Shown: positions 28,670-37,028, counted from the stretch's first letter. The stretch: DNA of 64,000 nt from Thioclava sp. ES.031 (GCF_002563775.1 NZ_PDJO01000001.1:124001-188000); one strand, 5' to 3'. Notes: generated by a model not told the origin, from the letters alone. Numbers and translations: made by a program.

Positions 28670-30979
28670 TCATTCCTGTGCGGACGGTAAGGCAAGACGG
28701 TCGAGCATTTTCGACAACGTTTCTCGCTCGGCTTGGCTTCGCTCCAACAGGCTGCGCGCCTGAGTGATCGGGCCGCCTTGGACATCCGTCCCAGGCGAAG
28801 GCGCCGCACCGAAGGTTTCCAAAAACTGCTTCTCCACCGCATCGGGCGAAGTCTCCAGGTTTGACCAGTCGCCCTTATGCCAGGATTGTGCGCGCGCATC
28901 TTCTGGATTGCCCGCGCGCAGATAGGCGGCGCGCGCGTCGTCGTGTCGACCAAGCCGGGATAAAGCCTTCGCCCGGAGTTGCTCGACTTGCTGGCCGCCA
29001 AGGTCTTTCAGATGGGCGAGGGCAGCTGCAGGGTCCATTTCAAGAAGCGCAGCCCGAGCGAGCAGAGTTTTGTCCTGCTCCGTCAATTGCGCGGCCTTGC
29101 CGAGGAGGCGCACGGCGACTGCCGGCATTCCCAGAGAGATTGCGCGTTCGGCCAATTCTTGTCGCAGGTCCGGTATCTGTGCGACTTCCTCGGCAAGTGG
29201 CAATTCGTCGTAGAGGGTGCGAAGGAAAACCGCGTCGCTGGCTTGAGCGACTAACCGTGTGAATATTGCCGCGAGCGTGCCATTTGGGTCCGCGATTGTG
29301 GCCGCATCGGCGTAAATCTCAAAAGCTTTAGGGAATTCAGAATTCGCGGCGTGCCCGATCGCAGCGATGCGCCGCAACTCCGGTGCCTCCGGCGCTTTGG
29401 CGAGTTCGAAGGCGAGCGCCTCAGCATTGGCGAGAGCTGCCGGATCGACCTCTCCGCCCGCATCGATCTGGCCGTTGAGCCATAGGATCAACGCGCGCAG
29501 CCCCTGCTCTGAATTCGTTTTCGAAAGCGCCTCAAGGTTACCCAAAGCTTGTGGATTCGCTTCTTTCGCTTGGATTTCCGCCTCCACTGTATCAAGCGCA
29601 GTTCGATCCTCCGTGGTTATTCGGCTGACCGCGGGTTCGAGAGAGCGTGCCACATCTGCGGCCCCAATCTGCGTGAGCCTAGCCACAAGGTTTGGCGCCA
29701 GCGACCGTCTCAGATCCGCCGGAAGTGCTTCGAAATTGCGGCGCAGCGCGGCGAATGCGACATCTCGTTTTTCGGGCGGCGGGTCTGATGCAAGAAAAGC
29801 CCAAAGCGCGACCGCACCATCGCAATCTGTGAGCCGCGCGAGCGGCGATGCGGCGGCGGCGGGGTCCTGATCGAGAACCGAACCGACAAAGAGCAGAGCA
29901 TCTTTGCCAGGACCGTCCTTACCCATGTCGCGCAAAAGCGCACGGGCCTCCGTCCCGAAACCGAAGGCGATGTATAGCCTTGCCAAAGCCGTCACCTTAC
30001 GCGGGTCGGGGACGTCGAATTCGCCCAAAAGATCACGGCGTGCATCGCTGATCTGCGCGAAGGCCGGGCGCTCGTCGATCCAACTCGCGAGGTCGAAATA
30101 TCGATCGGGAGGGCACTCGGATACCTCCAGCTGCGTCTGGGGAGGCGTGACGAGATGATCGCGATCGATCACGGTCATCGAATCGACGGCGAGATGCGGC
30201 GACAGTGCCGGCGCGGGTGGACCCATCGGATCGTCAGCGCTCTCCGTGGTCGTCTCGCCTGCCGGAGAGTTTGTTTGTTGTCCGCTTTTTGGGGGCCGGG
30301 CCTCTGAAGCCTTTACCTGAGCCGAGACGAGCCCCTGCGATGCCGCCCGCGAAATCTGGCGTAAGAGACTCTCTTCAATGCCATCAAGTCGCGGATCCGG
30401 TTTCGGCGGGATTTGCGGTTTGGGCGCGCCGTCCGAGATCCTCACCGGCGCAGCGGTGGTTTCGCGCATATGCGGCGGCTGCCAGAAGAGGTCGAGATAG
30501 TCCCGTCCAATCGCGACAGGCTGAACGGTTCTTTGCCGGGGCGGGGAGGATGGCTGCGGCGCCTTCGTTGGCGAAGAGTTGCCCCGATCGCGCACTGCAG
30601 CAGCTGGCGGCAGCGCGGCTTGATCTGGGGGGGCATCCTTGAGGTCGACGACGAATGCGCCGCTCTCGAGAGTAAAGGTTTCGGGAACGATTCCGGGTGC
30701 GAGTTTCAGAAGAAGCGTGCCATCAGGCTCTGCGATAAGTGCTTTCAATCTGTCACGCGGGATCAACTCGAACACGTTCTGAAGCGCATATTGCGGATCT
30801 GATGCGTCGGTCGCGAGGCGAAAACCTCCATCTACGGGAGCAAGAGCCCGACTGGCCGATGCGGGTAAATAGACCACGAGGCGGGAAAAGCCGTCATGTT
30901 CACCCGATTTGACCGGAATTGGCGTGGCATAAGCCAGGGTGAACGGCAGCAGAAAAAGAAGCGCGATCCAGAACCTCAT
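28670..30979 (-). CDS. Exported helical-repeat protein coupled to motA, function unknown
   Basis: I do not recognise this 769-aa protein with certainty. A signal peptide is clear (MRFWIALLFLLPFTLAYA|TP). Residues ~20-115 form a small beta-rich module (FSRLVVYLP, LIPRDRLKALIAEPDG, FVVDLKDAPP) reminiscent of AMIN-like domains. Residues ~115-260 are a Pro/Ser/Thr-rich linker, and ~330-750 are Ala/Leu/Glu-rich helical TPR/Sel1-like repeats. Its ATG overlaps the motA stop as ATGA, so it is made with the stator. Location suggests a periplasmic motor accessory comparable to rhizobial MotC. Its GC content is visibly lower than that of its neighbours. Confidence 0.7.
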   Translation of the reverse strand: MRFWIALLFLLPFTLAYATPIPVKSGEHDGFSRLVVYLPASASRALAPVDGGFRLATDASDPQYALQNVFELIPRDRLKALIAEPDGTLLLKLAPGIVPETFTLESGAFVVDLKDAPPDQAALPPAAAVRDRGNSSPTKAPQPSSPPRQRTVQPVAIGRDYLDLFWQPPHMRETTAAPVRISDGAPKPQIPPKPDPRLDGIEESLLRQISRAASQGLVSAQVKASEARPPKSGQQTNSPAGETTTESADDPMGPPAPALSPHLAVDSMTVIDRDHLVTPPQTQLEVSECPPDRYFDLASWIDERPAFAQISDARRDLLGEFDVPDPRKVTALARLYIAFGFGTEARALLRDMGKDGPGKDALLFVGSVLDQDPAAAASPLARLTDCDGAVALWAFLASDPPPEKRDVAFAALRRNFEALPADLRRSLAPNLVARLTQIGAADVARSLEPAVSRITTEDRTALDTVEAEIQAKEANPQALGNLEALSKTNSEQGLRALILWLNGQIDAGGEVDPAALANAEALAFELAKAPEAPELRRIAAIGHAANSEFPKAFEIYADAATIADPNGTLAAIFTRLVAQASDAVFLRTLYDELPLAEEVAQIPDLRQELAERAISLGMPAVAVRLLGKAAQLTEQDKTLLARAALLEMDPAAALAHLKDLGGQQVEQLRAKALSRLGRHDDARAAYLRAGNPEDARAQSWHKGDWSNLETSPDAVEKQFLETFGAAPSPGTDVQGGPITQARSLLERSQAERETLSKMLDRLALPSAQE

Positions 30980-31845
30980 GCCGCCTCCGATTTCACCGAC
31001 TTCAAGGCCTCCTCGAGGTCGGAGAAGCTTGGGCGAATGTGGTGGGGCGTGTTTTGGCGGCCAACCTCGATGCAGATATTGGTTGCGTGATTGTGCAGGT
31101 TGGCGATCAACACCTCGCGGATCAGTTTGTAGAAGTGGCTGTCTTCGTCGATCACCCCCTTCATTCGGCTCGCGAAGGGGGCGATGAACCCGTAGGCGAG
31201 GAACACGCCGAGAAAGGTCCCGACAAGCGCGCCCCCGATCATCTTGCCGAGAATTTCGGGGGGCTGGTCGATCGACCCCATGGTCTTGATGACCCCGAGC
31301 ACCGCCGCGACGATCCCGAGCGCGGGCATCGCGTCGGCAACCGACTGCATCGCGTGGCTCGAATGCATGGCGTGGTGGTAATTCGCCTCGAGCTGCTTAT
31401 CGAGCACCTCTTCCACCTGCATGGGGTCGTCGTAATTCATCGAGGCCGATCGCATCGTATCGCAGATGATGTCGATCGCCTCGTGATCGTGCAGGATCTT
31501 CGGATATTTCCCGAAAATCGACGAATTTTCCGGGTCTTCGATATGCTCTTCGATCGCGACGGGGTTCTGACGGGCAAGCCGGATCAGTTCGAACAAGAGG
31601 CAAAGAAGATCGCGGTAGTCGTCGGGCTTCCATTTTGGGCCTTTGAAAACCTTTCCGACATCCTTCAGCGTGTGCTTGATCGAGGCCATGTCGTTCGACA
31701 GAACGAAGGCCCCCACTGCCGCGCCGCCGATCATGATCATCTCGAAGGGCAGGGATTTCAGGATGATCCCCATCTTTCCGCCCGCCGCGACATAGCCGCC
31801 GAAAACCATCGCGAAGATGATCACGATGCCGATGATGCCGATCAT
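30976..31845 (-). CDS. motA: Flagellar motor stator protein MotA
   Basis: MotA, with MotB, forms the proton-conducting stator. The 289-aa protein has four hydrophobic segments (about 2-20, 32-50, 168-188, 199-220), a large cytoplasmic loop with conserved charges, and the conserved GIVAAVLGVIKTMGSIDQPP. AAGGGG precedes the ATG. No motB is in the window; this is unusual relative to the textbook motAB pair, but in alphaproteobacteria motB is often in another unit. The next gene (helical-repeat protein) overlaps by 4 bases. Confidence 0.96.
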   Translation of the reverse strand: MIGIIGIVIIFAMVFGGYVAAGGKMGIILKSLPFEMIMIGGAAVGAFVLSNDMASIKHTLKDVGKVFKGPKWKPDDYRDLLCLLFELIRLARQNPVAIEEHIEDPENSSIFGKYPKILHDHEAIDIICDTMRSASMNYDDPMQVEEVLDKQLEANYHHAMHSSHAMQSVADAMPALGIVAAVLGVIKTMGSIDQPPEILGKMIGGALVGTFLGVFLAYGFIAPFASRMKGVIDEDSHFYKLIREVLIANLHNHATNICIEVGRQNTPHHIRPSFSDLEEALKSVKSEAA

Positions 31846-31922
31846 GGAAAGCCCCTTCCGTTTCTCTTGGGCGACTTTGAATGATTCGGTTTAAGAAATG
31901 CCCAAGACCCTTAACGTCTGGC

Positions 31923-32525
31923 TCAGTCGCGGGGCGCGCCCGCGTTGCGGCCCGCCATCAGGACGCTGATCGCATAGGCGGTTTTCGGCTCCAGGCTTTC
32001 CATTACTGCCGCGGCCGCGGCGGGGCGCATCCGGGCGAGAAAACCTGCGGCGAAATTCGGGTCCATTTCGGCGAAAAGCGGGGCGGCCTGTTTCGGCTTC
32101 ATGTTCTCGTAAAGGGCGACGAGCTTTCCGACATCTTTCTCGGCCGCGCCGTCAGCCACGGCCACGGTCTTGGACAGCGCCTCCTCCGCCGCGACGAGAT
32201 CATTCAGCCGCGCTTCCAACCGGGTTTCCGCGAGAGCGAGCGCATTTCGGCGGTCGCTCAACAGCCCTTCCTGTTCGACGAGTTTCGCCTCTCGCACCTT
32301 GAGATCGGCAAGCATCGCCATGAACCCCGCGTCGTCGATGCAATCGTCTTCCGATTTCGCCGCTCCGGTCTCATGCGCGGGGCCGGTCGCCTCGCGCGCC
32401 CAGGCTCCGAATTGTGCAAGCTGCAATCCGCCGGACAGGACGAAAAGCGCGGCGATGATCCAGAGTGCACCGCGGCCCGGGCGGGATTTGCGACGGCCAG
32501 GTTTGCGCTTGGGCAGACGGCTCAT
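31923..32525 (-). CDS. motE: MotE-like flagellar protein (MgtE N-terminal-like domain)
   Basis: This 200-aa protein has a basic N terminus, one hydrophobic segment (about 20-38), a coiled coil (about 70-120, LAETRLEARLNDLVAAEEAL), and a C-terminal MgtE_N-like domain (GKLVALYENMKPKQAAPLF, then FAAGFLARMRPAAAAAVME). This is the MotE type, which in Sinorhizobium is a periplasmic chaperone for MotC. It lies 77 bases upstream of motA. The role is inferred from that system; it would fit the helical-repeat protein downstream of motA being a MotC-like partner. Confidence 0.7.
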   Translation of the reverse strand: MSRLPKRKPGRRKSRPGRGALWIIAALFVLSGGLQLAQFGAWAREATGPAHETGAAKSEDDCIDDAGFMAMLADLKVREAKLVEQEGLLSDRRNALALAETRLEARLNDLVAAEEALSKTVAVADGAAEKDVGKLVALYENMKPKQAAPLFAEMDPNFAAGFLARMRPAAAAAVMESLEPKTAYAISVLMAGRNAGAPRD

Positions 32526-32875
32526 TGCGCCGCCTCCATATCCGTTTCCCGGTGCCGTCGGCGCAGCACACGGCGGCGCGGTTCGCCGTCTTCGGGCAGA
32601 TCGTGCAGGGAGGCCAGAAGCAGTTCGAGCTTCTCTGCGCCTGCTTCCGCACGTTCCGTCAGGGCACGCAATTGCCGCTCGGACGTGCCTGCGGTCGCCT
32701 GCGCCCGCTCGAGCGCGCGCGTCATGTCATCGACCTGTGCGGACAGCACGGCGATCGCCCCGCCCATCCCGGTCTCCAGCTGATTGAACCGCTTGAGCCT
32801 GCGCGCGAGCACGAAGCAATAAATCGCCGCCGCCAAGGCCGCGAGTCCGGATGTGATTTCGGCAAGGAATTGCAT
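32522..32875 (-). CDS. Small membrane coiled-coil protein in flagellar operon
   Basis: This 117-aa protein is of unknown function. One transmembrane helix (about 5-25) is followed by a basic stop-transfer segment (ARRLKRFNQ) and a long coiled coil (VDDMTRALERAQATAGTSERQ, about 47-67, with more to ~90), then an Arg/Asp tail. Its stop overlaps motE as ATGA; it is 11 bases downstream of fliL. Position suggests a role in the basal body or stator region. I see no conserved catalytic residue. Confidence 0.55.
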   Translation of the reverse strand: MQFLAEITSGLAALAAAIYCFVLARRLKRFNQLETGMGGAIAVLSAQVDDMTRALERAQATAGTSERQLRALTERAEAGAEKLELLLASLHDLPEDGEPRRRVLRRRHRETDMEAAQ

Positions 32876-32886
32876 TGCTCTCTCCC

Positions 32887-33378
32887 TCAGTTCAGCACGA
32901 ATTCGATGACCAGAAGGTCGCGCACGCGCCCGTCTCCGGTGACCAGTTGCACCCGCCGCAACATCTGCGCGCGCAGGCGCATCATCGCGCTTGGATCCTC
33001 CAGAAGGCTGACATCGACCGCGCGCAAATACCCGTTCAGCACATCCATCACGCGCGGCTTCAAAAGCTCCACGTCGTGTTGATAGGCGCTGGGCACCTCA
33101 AGCTCGGCCGCGAAGCGCAGATGGCGTGCGGATGCCCGGCTTAGCGTGACTGAAAGCGGTTCGAGTGCGACATAGGCGATATCGGGAAGGGCCTCGGGCG
33201 TGGGCGCCTCCGGCCCGGCGGCGCCGGGCGCCGTGTCTGGAGGCGCGAGAATCAGCCCCGAATAGACCGCATAGAAGCCCCCGCCGCCCAGAAGAAGCAT
33301 GAGCACGAGGCCAATCACGAGCATCAGCTTGGACTTTTTCTTCGGTGGCTCTTCGGCCTCGGCAGTGGCGTCCGTCAT
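32887..33378 (-). CDS. fliL: Flagellar basal body-associated protein FliL
   Basis: FliL is a single-pass inner membrane protein encircling the stators. The 163-aa protein has a cytoplasmic Lys-rich tail (EEPPKKKSK), one transmembrane helix (about 18-40, VIGLVLMLLLGGGGFYAVYSG) and a periplasmic stomatin-like domain (YVALEPLSVTLS, then LRAVDVSLLED). It is the first gene of a ten-gene minus-strand block and is divergent from fliF. Confidence 0.93.
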   Translation of the reverse strand: MTDATAEAEEPPKKKSKLMLVIGLVLMLLLGGGGFYAVYSGLILAPPDTAPGAAGPEAPTPEALPDIAYVALEPLSVTLSRASARHLRFAAELEVPSAYQHDVELLKPRVMDVLNGYLRAVDVSLLEDPSAMMRLRAQMLRRVQLVTGDGRVRDLLVIEFVLN

Positions 33379-33424
33379 AGGGGCCTCGCTGTTGCGGTTC
33401 GAGACTTGGAATACCCGAGTCGGA

Positions 33425-33439
33425 CTAACCGATTGTTAA
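33425..33439. promoter_or_regulatory. Possible CtrA box between fliL and fliF
   Basis: CTAA-N7-TTAA lies in the 122-base divergent region between fliL and fliF. The CtrA consensus in alphaproteobacteria is TTAA-N7-TTAA; one of eight fixed bases differs. CtrA controls this flagellar class in Rhodobacterales, so the site is plausible for both operons. No direct proof. Confidence 0.4.
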
Positions 33440-33500
33440 TCGCATTAAGGGAAGGTGCCTGCGACGCTCGGGTAGAACGCCCGCTCTTTGGAGGTTCGTC

Positions 33501-35126
33501 TTGCAGCAACTCATCGACACTTGGGCCGGCCTGGATATGCGCAGGAAACTCGCCGCAGTTATTGGGGTGATCGCCATGATCGCCACGGTTTTCGCCATCG
33601 GGTCGATCGCGTCGAAGCCGACGTTTGCGCTGCTTTACGCGGGGCTTGGCAGTGCGGAATCGGGGGAGGTGATCTCGGCGCTCGAACAGCGCGGCGTGGC
33701 CTATGAGGTGCGTGGCGTTTCGATTTTCGTGGCCGCACCGCAGCGCGACGAATTGCGGATGACGCTTGCCTCGCAGGGTCTGCCCGCAAGCGGCGGGGCG
33801 GGCTATGAGCTGCTCGATTCGCTGTCGGGTTTTGGCACGACCTCGCAGATGTTCGACGCGGCCTATTGGCGCGCGAAGGAGGGGGAATTGGCGCGAACGA
33901 TCGCCGCCGTGCCGTCGATCCGATCGGCACGGGTGCATATCGCGCATCCGACGAATATTCCGTTTCGAGGGACGCCCGAGCCGACCGCGTCGGTGACGAT
34001 TACGCCGACGCTCGGGGGCTTGAGCGGCGCACAGGCGAAGGCGGTGCGCTATCTCGTGGCCTCGGCGGTGACCGGCATGACGCCCGAAGATGTCTCGGTG
34101 ATCGACTCGGCGCGCGGGCTCATCCCCTTTAACGACAATCCCGCGCTGCCCGGCAGCGGCGAGGATCGCGCGCAAGCGTTGAAGCAGAATGTCGAGCGGC
34201 TACTCGAGGCGCGTGTGGGGCCCGGAAACGTCGTCGTCGAAGTGGCGTTGGACACCGCGACAGAGCGCGAGGCGATCACCGAAAGGCGCTTCGATCCGGA
34301 GGGGCGCGTGGCGATTTCCACCGATACGTCGGAGACCTCGAAGACCTCCGACTCGACCACGCCGCCGGCAACGACCGTGGCCTCGAATCTGCCCGATAAC
34401 GGCACCGGCGAGACCGGAAAATCGCAAAGCCGCACGAGCGAGACCCGTGCGCGCACCAATTTCGAGGTGTCGGAGACGCGGCGCGAATTGCTGCGTGCGC
34501 CCGGCGCGCTCAAGCGGCTCAGCGTGGCCGTGCTCGTCGATGGGGTGCGCGGGACCAATCCGGATGGAACGCCAAGCTGGGAGCCACGCAGCGATGCCGA
34601 GCTGGCCGACCTGCGCGAACTCGTCGCCTCGGCGGTCGGCTTCGATGAGGCGCGTGGGGACGTGATCACCCTGCGGTCGATGCAGTTCGAGGCGCTGCCA
34701 GAGGCGGGAACCGTCGCAGGGCCCGGCTTCATCGACAGCATGGCGCTCGATCTGACGCAGATCATCCAGATCGCGGTCCTTGCGATCGTCGCGCTCGTGC
34801 TTGGTCTTTTCGTCGCGCGCCCGATCCTGCTGCAGAAATCGCGTGCAGGCGCGGCGGAGCTGCCCGCGCCCAGCGCCTCGGAGGCGGGCACCACGGCGTC
34901 GACTGCGCTCACCGGTGAGATCGACGACGGGGAGATGCCCGATATGAACATGCAGCTGGTGTCCGATTTCGACCTCGGTGACCTGCCGATGGCGACACAG
35001 GCGGATTTCGACGTCGATCGTCCCGCCGACCCGGTCGACCGATTGAAGAAGATGATCGAGGAGCGGCAGGCGGAAACCGTCGAAATCCTGCGTAGCTGGA
35101 TGGAAGAGCCATCGGAGAAAACATGA
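33501..35126 (+). CDS. fliF: Flagellar MS-ring protein FliF
   Basis: FliF builds the MS ring in the inner membrane. The 541-aa protein begins with a cytoplasmic segment, a transmembrane helix (about 18-38), two YscJ-like ring-building motifs (GLGSAESGEV..., GQGLPASGGAGYELLDS in part), a second helix near 420-440 and a C-terminal FliG-binding tail (VDRLKKMIEERQAETVEIL in part). The start is a TTG six bases after GGAGG, which fits family length better than the later ATG (33537). It opens the fliF-fliH-fliN-fliP block. Confidence 0.96.
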   Translation: MQQLIDTWAGLDMRRKLAAVIGVIAMIATVFAIGSIASKPTFALLYAGLGSAESGEVISALEQRGVAYEVRGVSIFVAAPQRDELRMTLASQGLPASGGAGYELLDSLSGFGTTSQMFDAAYWRAKEGELARTIAAVPSIRSARVHIAHPTNIPFRGTPEPTASVTITPTLGGLSGAQAKAVRYLVASAVTGMTPEDVSVIDSARGLIPFNDNPALPGSGEDRAQALKQNVERLLEARVGPGNVVVEVALDTATEREAITERRFDPEGRVAISTDTSETSKTSDSTTPPATTVASNLPDNGTGETGKSQSRTSETRARTNFEVSETRRELLRAPGALKRLSVAVLVDGVRGTNPDGTPSWEPRSDAELADLRELVASAVGFDEARGDVITLRSMQFEALPEAGTVAGPGFIDSMALDLTQIIQIAVLAIVALVLGLFVARPILLQKSRAGAAELPAPSASEAGTTASTALTGEIDDGEMPDMNMQLVSDFDLGDLPMATQADFDVDRPADPVDRLKKMIEERQAETVEILRSWMEEPSEKT

Positions 35127-35722
35127 TGGGGCAAAGGCTGAAACTGGAATCCTTTGAGCCGAACCCGGCAGAGGCGGGTGAAATCGCGCTTGCGCCGGCC
35201 GAGTTGGAAGAGGCCAAACTGGCCGCCTTCGAGACCGGATATCAGGCCGGGTGGGACGATGCAGTTGCCGCGCAAAATGCCGAAACCGCGCGACTTCACG
35301 CCGATCTGGGGCGCAACCTTCAGGCGCTGGGTTTCACCTATCACGAAGCGCGCCAGCACATGCTCGACGCGCTCGAGCCACTTCTGATCGAGATCTGCGG
35401 CAAGCTGTTGCCCGAGCTTGCGCGCGCGTCGCTTGGCCCCGTCGTGGCCGAGCAGTTGATGCCGATTGCCGAGGATCTCTGCGCGACGCCGATCACGGTG
35501 GTCGGCAATCCGACCGCATTGCCGCAGGTTCAAGAGGCGCTCGCGCCACGTGCAGACTTGCCGCTCGTCTTCGCGGCAGAGCCCAGCCTTGGCGAGGGGC
35601 AGGTCTATCTGCGCTTCGCCGATACCGAGACCCGCGTCGATCTCGACGCCGTCATCGCCGCCATTTCGCGCGCGGTCACGACCTATTTCACCGCCACCGC
35701 GAAGGACAAGCCCGATGAATGA
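35123..35722 (+). CDS. FliH-like export regulator
   Basis: This 199-aa protein has the composition and layout of FliH, the dimeric regulator that holds FliI: an N-terminal EPNPAEAGEIALAP region, a helical region with AAFETGYQAGWDDA and a C-terminal alpha/beta domain (ITVVGNPTALPQVQEAL, then LVFAAEPSLGEGQVYLRFAD). Its ATG overlaps the fliF stop as ATGA and has GGAG upstream. FliH is poorly conserved, so the call rests on position between fliF and fliN plus these features. Confidence 0.7.
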   Translation: MMGQRLKLESFEPNPAEAGEIALAPAELEEAKLAAFETGYQAGWDDAVAAQNAETARLHADLGRNLQALGFTYHEARQHMLDALEPLLIEICGKLLPELARASLGPVVAEQLMPIAEDLCATPITVVGNPTALPQVQEALAPRADLPLVFAAEPSLGEGQVYLRFADTETRVDLDAVIAAISRAVTTYFTATAKDKPDE

Positions 35723-35993
35723 GACCGCGCCGGACGCTTCGACCGCCAATCCCTTCACGCAGGTCCCGATCGAGATCACCATCTCGGTTGGCAAGGCCCG
35801 CCCGCTGGTGCGCGATTTGCTGCGCCTGAAGCGCGACGCCGTGCTGCCGCTCGACCGGAAAGTGGAGGACCCGGTGGAACTGTATGTCGGGGACAAGCTG
35901 ATCGCGCGCGGCGAACTGACCGAGATCGATGGCAGCGACGGGCAGCTTGCGGTGCGGCTTACCGAGGTGGCCGATCTGCAAGACGGGTTGTGA
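35715..35993 (+). CDS. fliN: Flagellar motor switch protein FliN
   Basis: FliN forms part of the C ring. The 92-aa protein is essentially the SpoA domain: VPIEITISVGKARPLVRDLLRL, KRDAVLPLDRKVEDPVELYVG and KLIARGELTEIDGSDGQLAVRL (in parts), all conserved in FliN. It overlaps the FliH-like gene by 8 bases. fliM and fliG, its C-ring partners, are not in the window. Confidence 0.95.
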   Translation: MNETAPDASTANPFTQVPIEITISVGKARPLVRDLLRLKRDAVLPLDRKVEDPVELYVGDKLIARGELTEIDGSDGQLAVRLTEVADLQDGL

Positions 35994-35994
35994 G

Positions 35995-36771
35995 ATGCGC
36001 CCCCGCCCGATCTCTCCCGGCACCGCCAAAGTGTGCCTGCCTGCGCTTTGGCTTGTCCCGCTCGCGGCATTAACCTTAACGCTCGCAGCGCTACCCGCGC
36101 ATGCTCAGGACATTACGCTTTCTGTGGGGGAGGGCGACAGCCTCGCGGGCCGCTCCTTGCTGATCATTGCGGCGATCACGCTGCTCAGCCTCGCGCCCGG
36201 GCTCGCGATCATGGTTACGGCCTTTCCGTTCATCGTCACGGTGCTGTCGATTCTGCGCCAAGCCCTCGGGTTGCAGCAATCGCCGCCGAATATGCTGATC
36301 ATCAGCCTCGCGCTATTCCTGACATGGTTCATCATGGAGCCGGTCTTCCTCGAGAGCTGGCGCGTCGCGGGCGAGCCCCTGATCGACGGTGCCATCGACT
36401 GGCAGGAGGCTTTCACCAAGGGGATCGAGCCTTTCCGCACCTTCATGGCCGGGCGCACGAACCCCGACACGTTCGCGGCCTTGGCCGAGCTGCGCAGCGG
36501 CACGCCCGCACCGGAAAGCCTTCAGGGCGCGCCGCTCTCGACCCTCGTGCCGTCCTTCATGCTGTCCGAAGTCACCCGCGCCTTCCAGATCGGCTTCCTC
36601 GTTTACCTGCCGTTTCTGATCATCGACCTCGTCGTCTCGGCGGTCCTGATGTCGATGGGGATGATGATGGTGCCGCCCGCGGTCGTGGCGCTTCCCTTCA
36701 AGCTCGCCTTTTTCGTGGTGGCCGACGGCTGGGTGCTGCTCTCGGGGGCCTTGGTGCGCAGTTATTTCTGA
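35995..36771 (+). CDS. fliP: Flagellar export gate protein FliP
   Basis: FliP is the main subunit of the FliPQR export channel. The 258-aa protein has a signal peptide (about 1-38, ending AHAQ), a first hydrophobic block (LLIIAAITLLSLAPGLAIM), FIVTVLSILRQALGLQQSPPN (in part, a family hallmark), FMLSEVTRAFQIGFLVYLPF (in part) and MGMMMVPPAVVALPFKL. It starts 1 base after fliN. A terminator-like hairpin follows 39 bases later. Confidence 0.97.
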   Translation: MRPRPISPGTAKVCLPALWLVPLAALTLTLAALPAHAQDITLSVGEGDSLAGRSLLIIAAITLLSLAPGLAIMVTAFPFIVTVLSILRQALGLQQSPPNMLIISLALFLTWFIMEPVFLESWRVAGEPLIDGAIDWQEAFTKGIEPFRTFMAGRTNPDTFAALAELRSGTPAPESLQGAPLSTLVPSFMLSEVTRAFQIGFLVYLPFLIIDLVVSAVLMSMGMMMVPPAVVALPFKLAFFVVADGWVLLSGALVRSYF

Positions 36772-36810
36772 CGCCGGAGGTGCATCGCGTAACCGCTGAC
36801 CCGAAAACGC

Positions 36811-36836
36811 AAAAACCCGGGCCGAAGCCCGGGTTT
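36811..36836. terminator. Perfect hairpin terminator between tRNA-Lys and fliP
   Basis: AAACCCGGGC and GCCCGGGTTT form a perfect 10-base stem around CGAA. On the minus strand the stem is followed by a run of five T's, a rho-independent terminator for the tRNA; on the plus strand it may also end the fliF-fliP transcript, though the downstream bases are not T-rich. Confidence 0.85.
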
Positions 36837-36846
36837 CTGAGGGTGA

Positions 36847-36922
36847 TGGTGAGCCGTGCAGGATTCGAACCTGCGACCCACTGATTAAAAGTCAGTTGCT
36901 CTACCAACTGAGCTAACGGCCC
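36847..36922 (-). tRNA. tRNA-Lys (UUU anticodon)
   Basis: A 76-nt tRNA on the minus strand starts GGGCCGTTAGCTCAGTTGG and contains anticodon TTT in the loop CTTTTAA between 5-base stems (CTGA/TCAG type), a GGTTCGAATCC T-arm and an acceptor stem GGGCCGT/ACGGCTC with a G-U pair. The 3' CCA is encoded. It marks the right edge of the flagellar cluster. No integrase or att-like repeat adjoins it. Confidence 0.97.
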
Positions 36923-37028
36923 ATCACAGGGCGCGTCTCTACAAACCCCCGCCGGGGGGGTCAAGGCATAAAATTCACAAAAATTGCACATCTGGAAAAA
37001 ACCTTGGCGCGGGCGTATATCGCGCGCC

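Noticed and set aside
33436..33448. TTAA-N5-TTAA as a second CtrA box
   Set aside because: The spacing is five, not seven, bases, so it is counted only as an extra half site.
36811..36922. Genomic island insertion at tRNA-Lys
   Set aside because: No integrase, no duplicated tRNA 3' end and no composition break at the tRNA in either direction.
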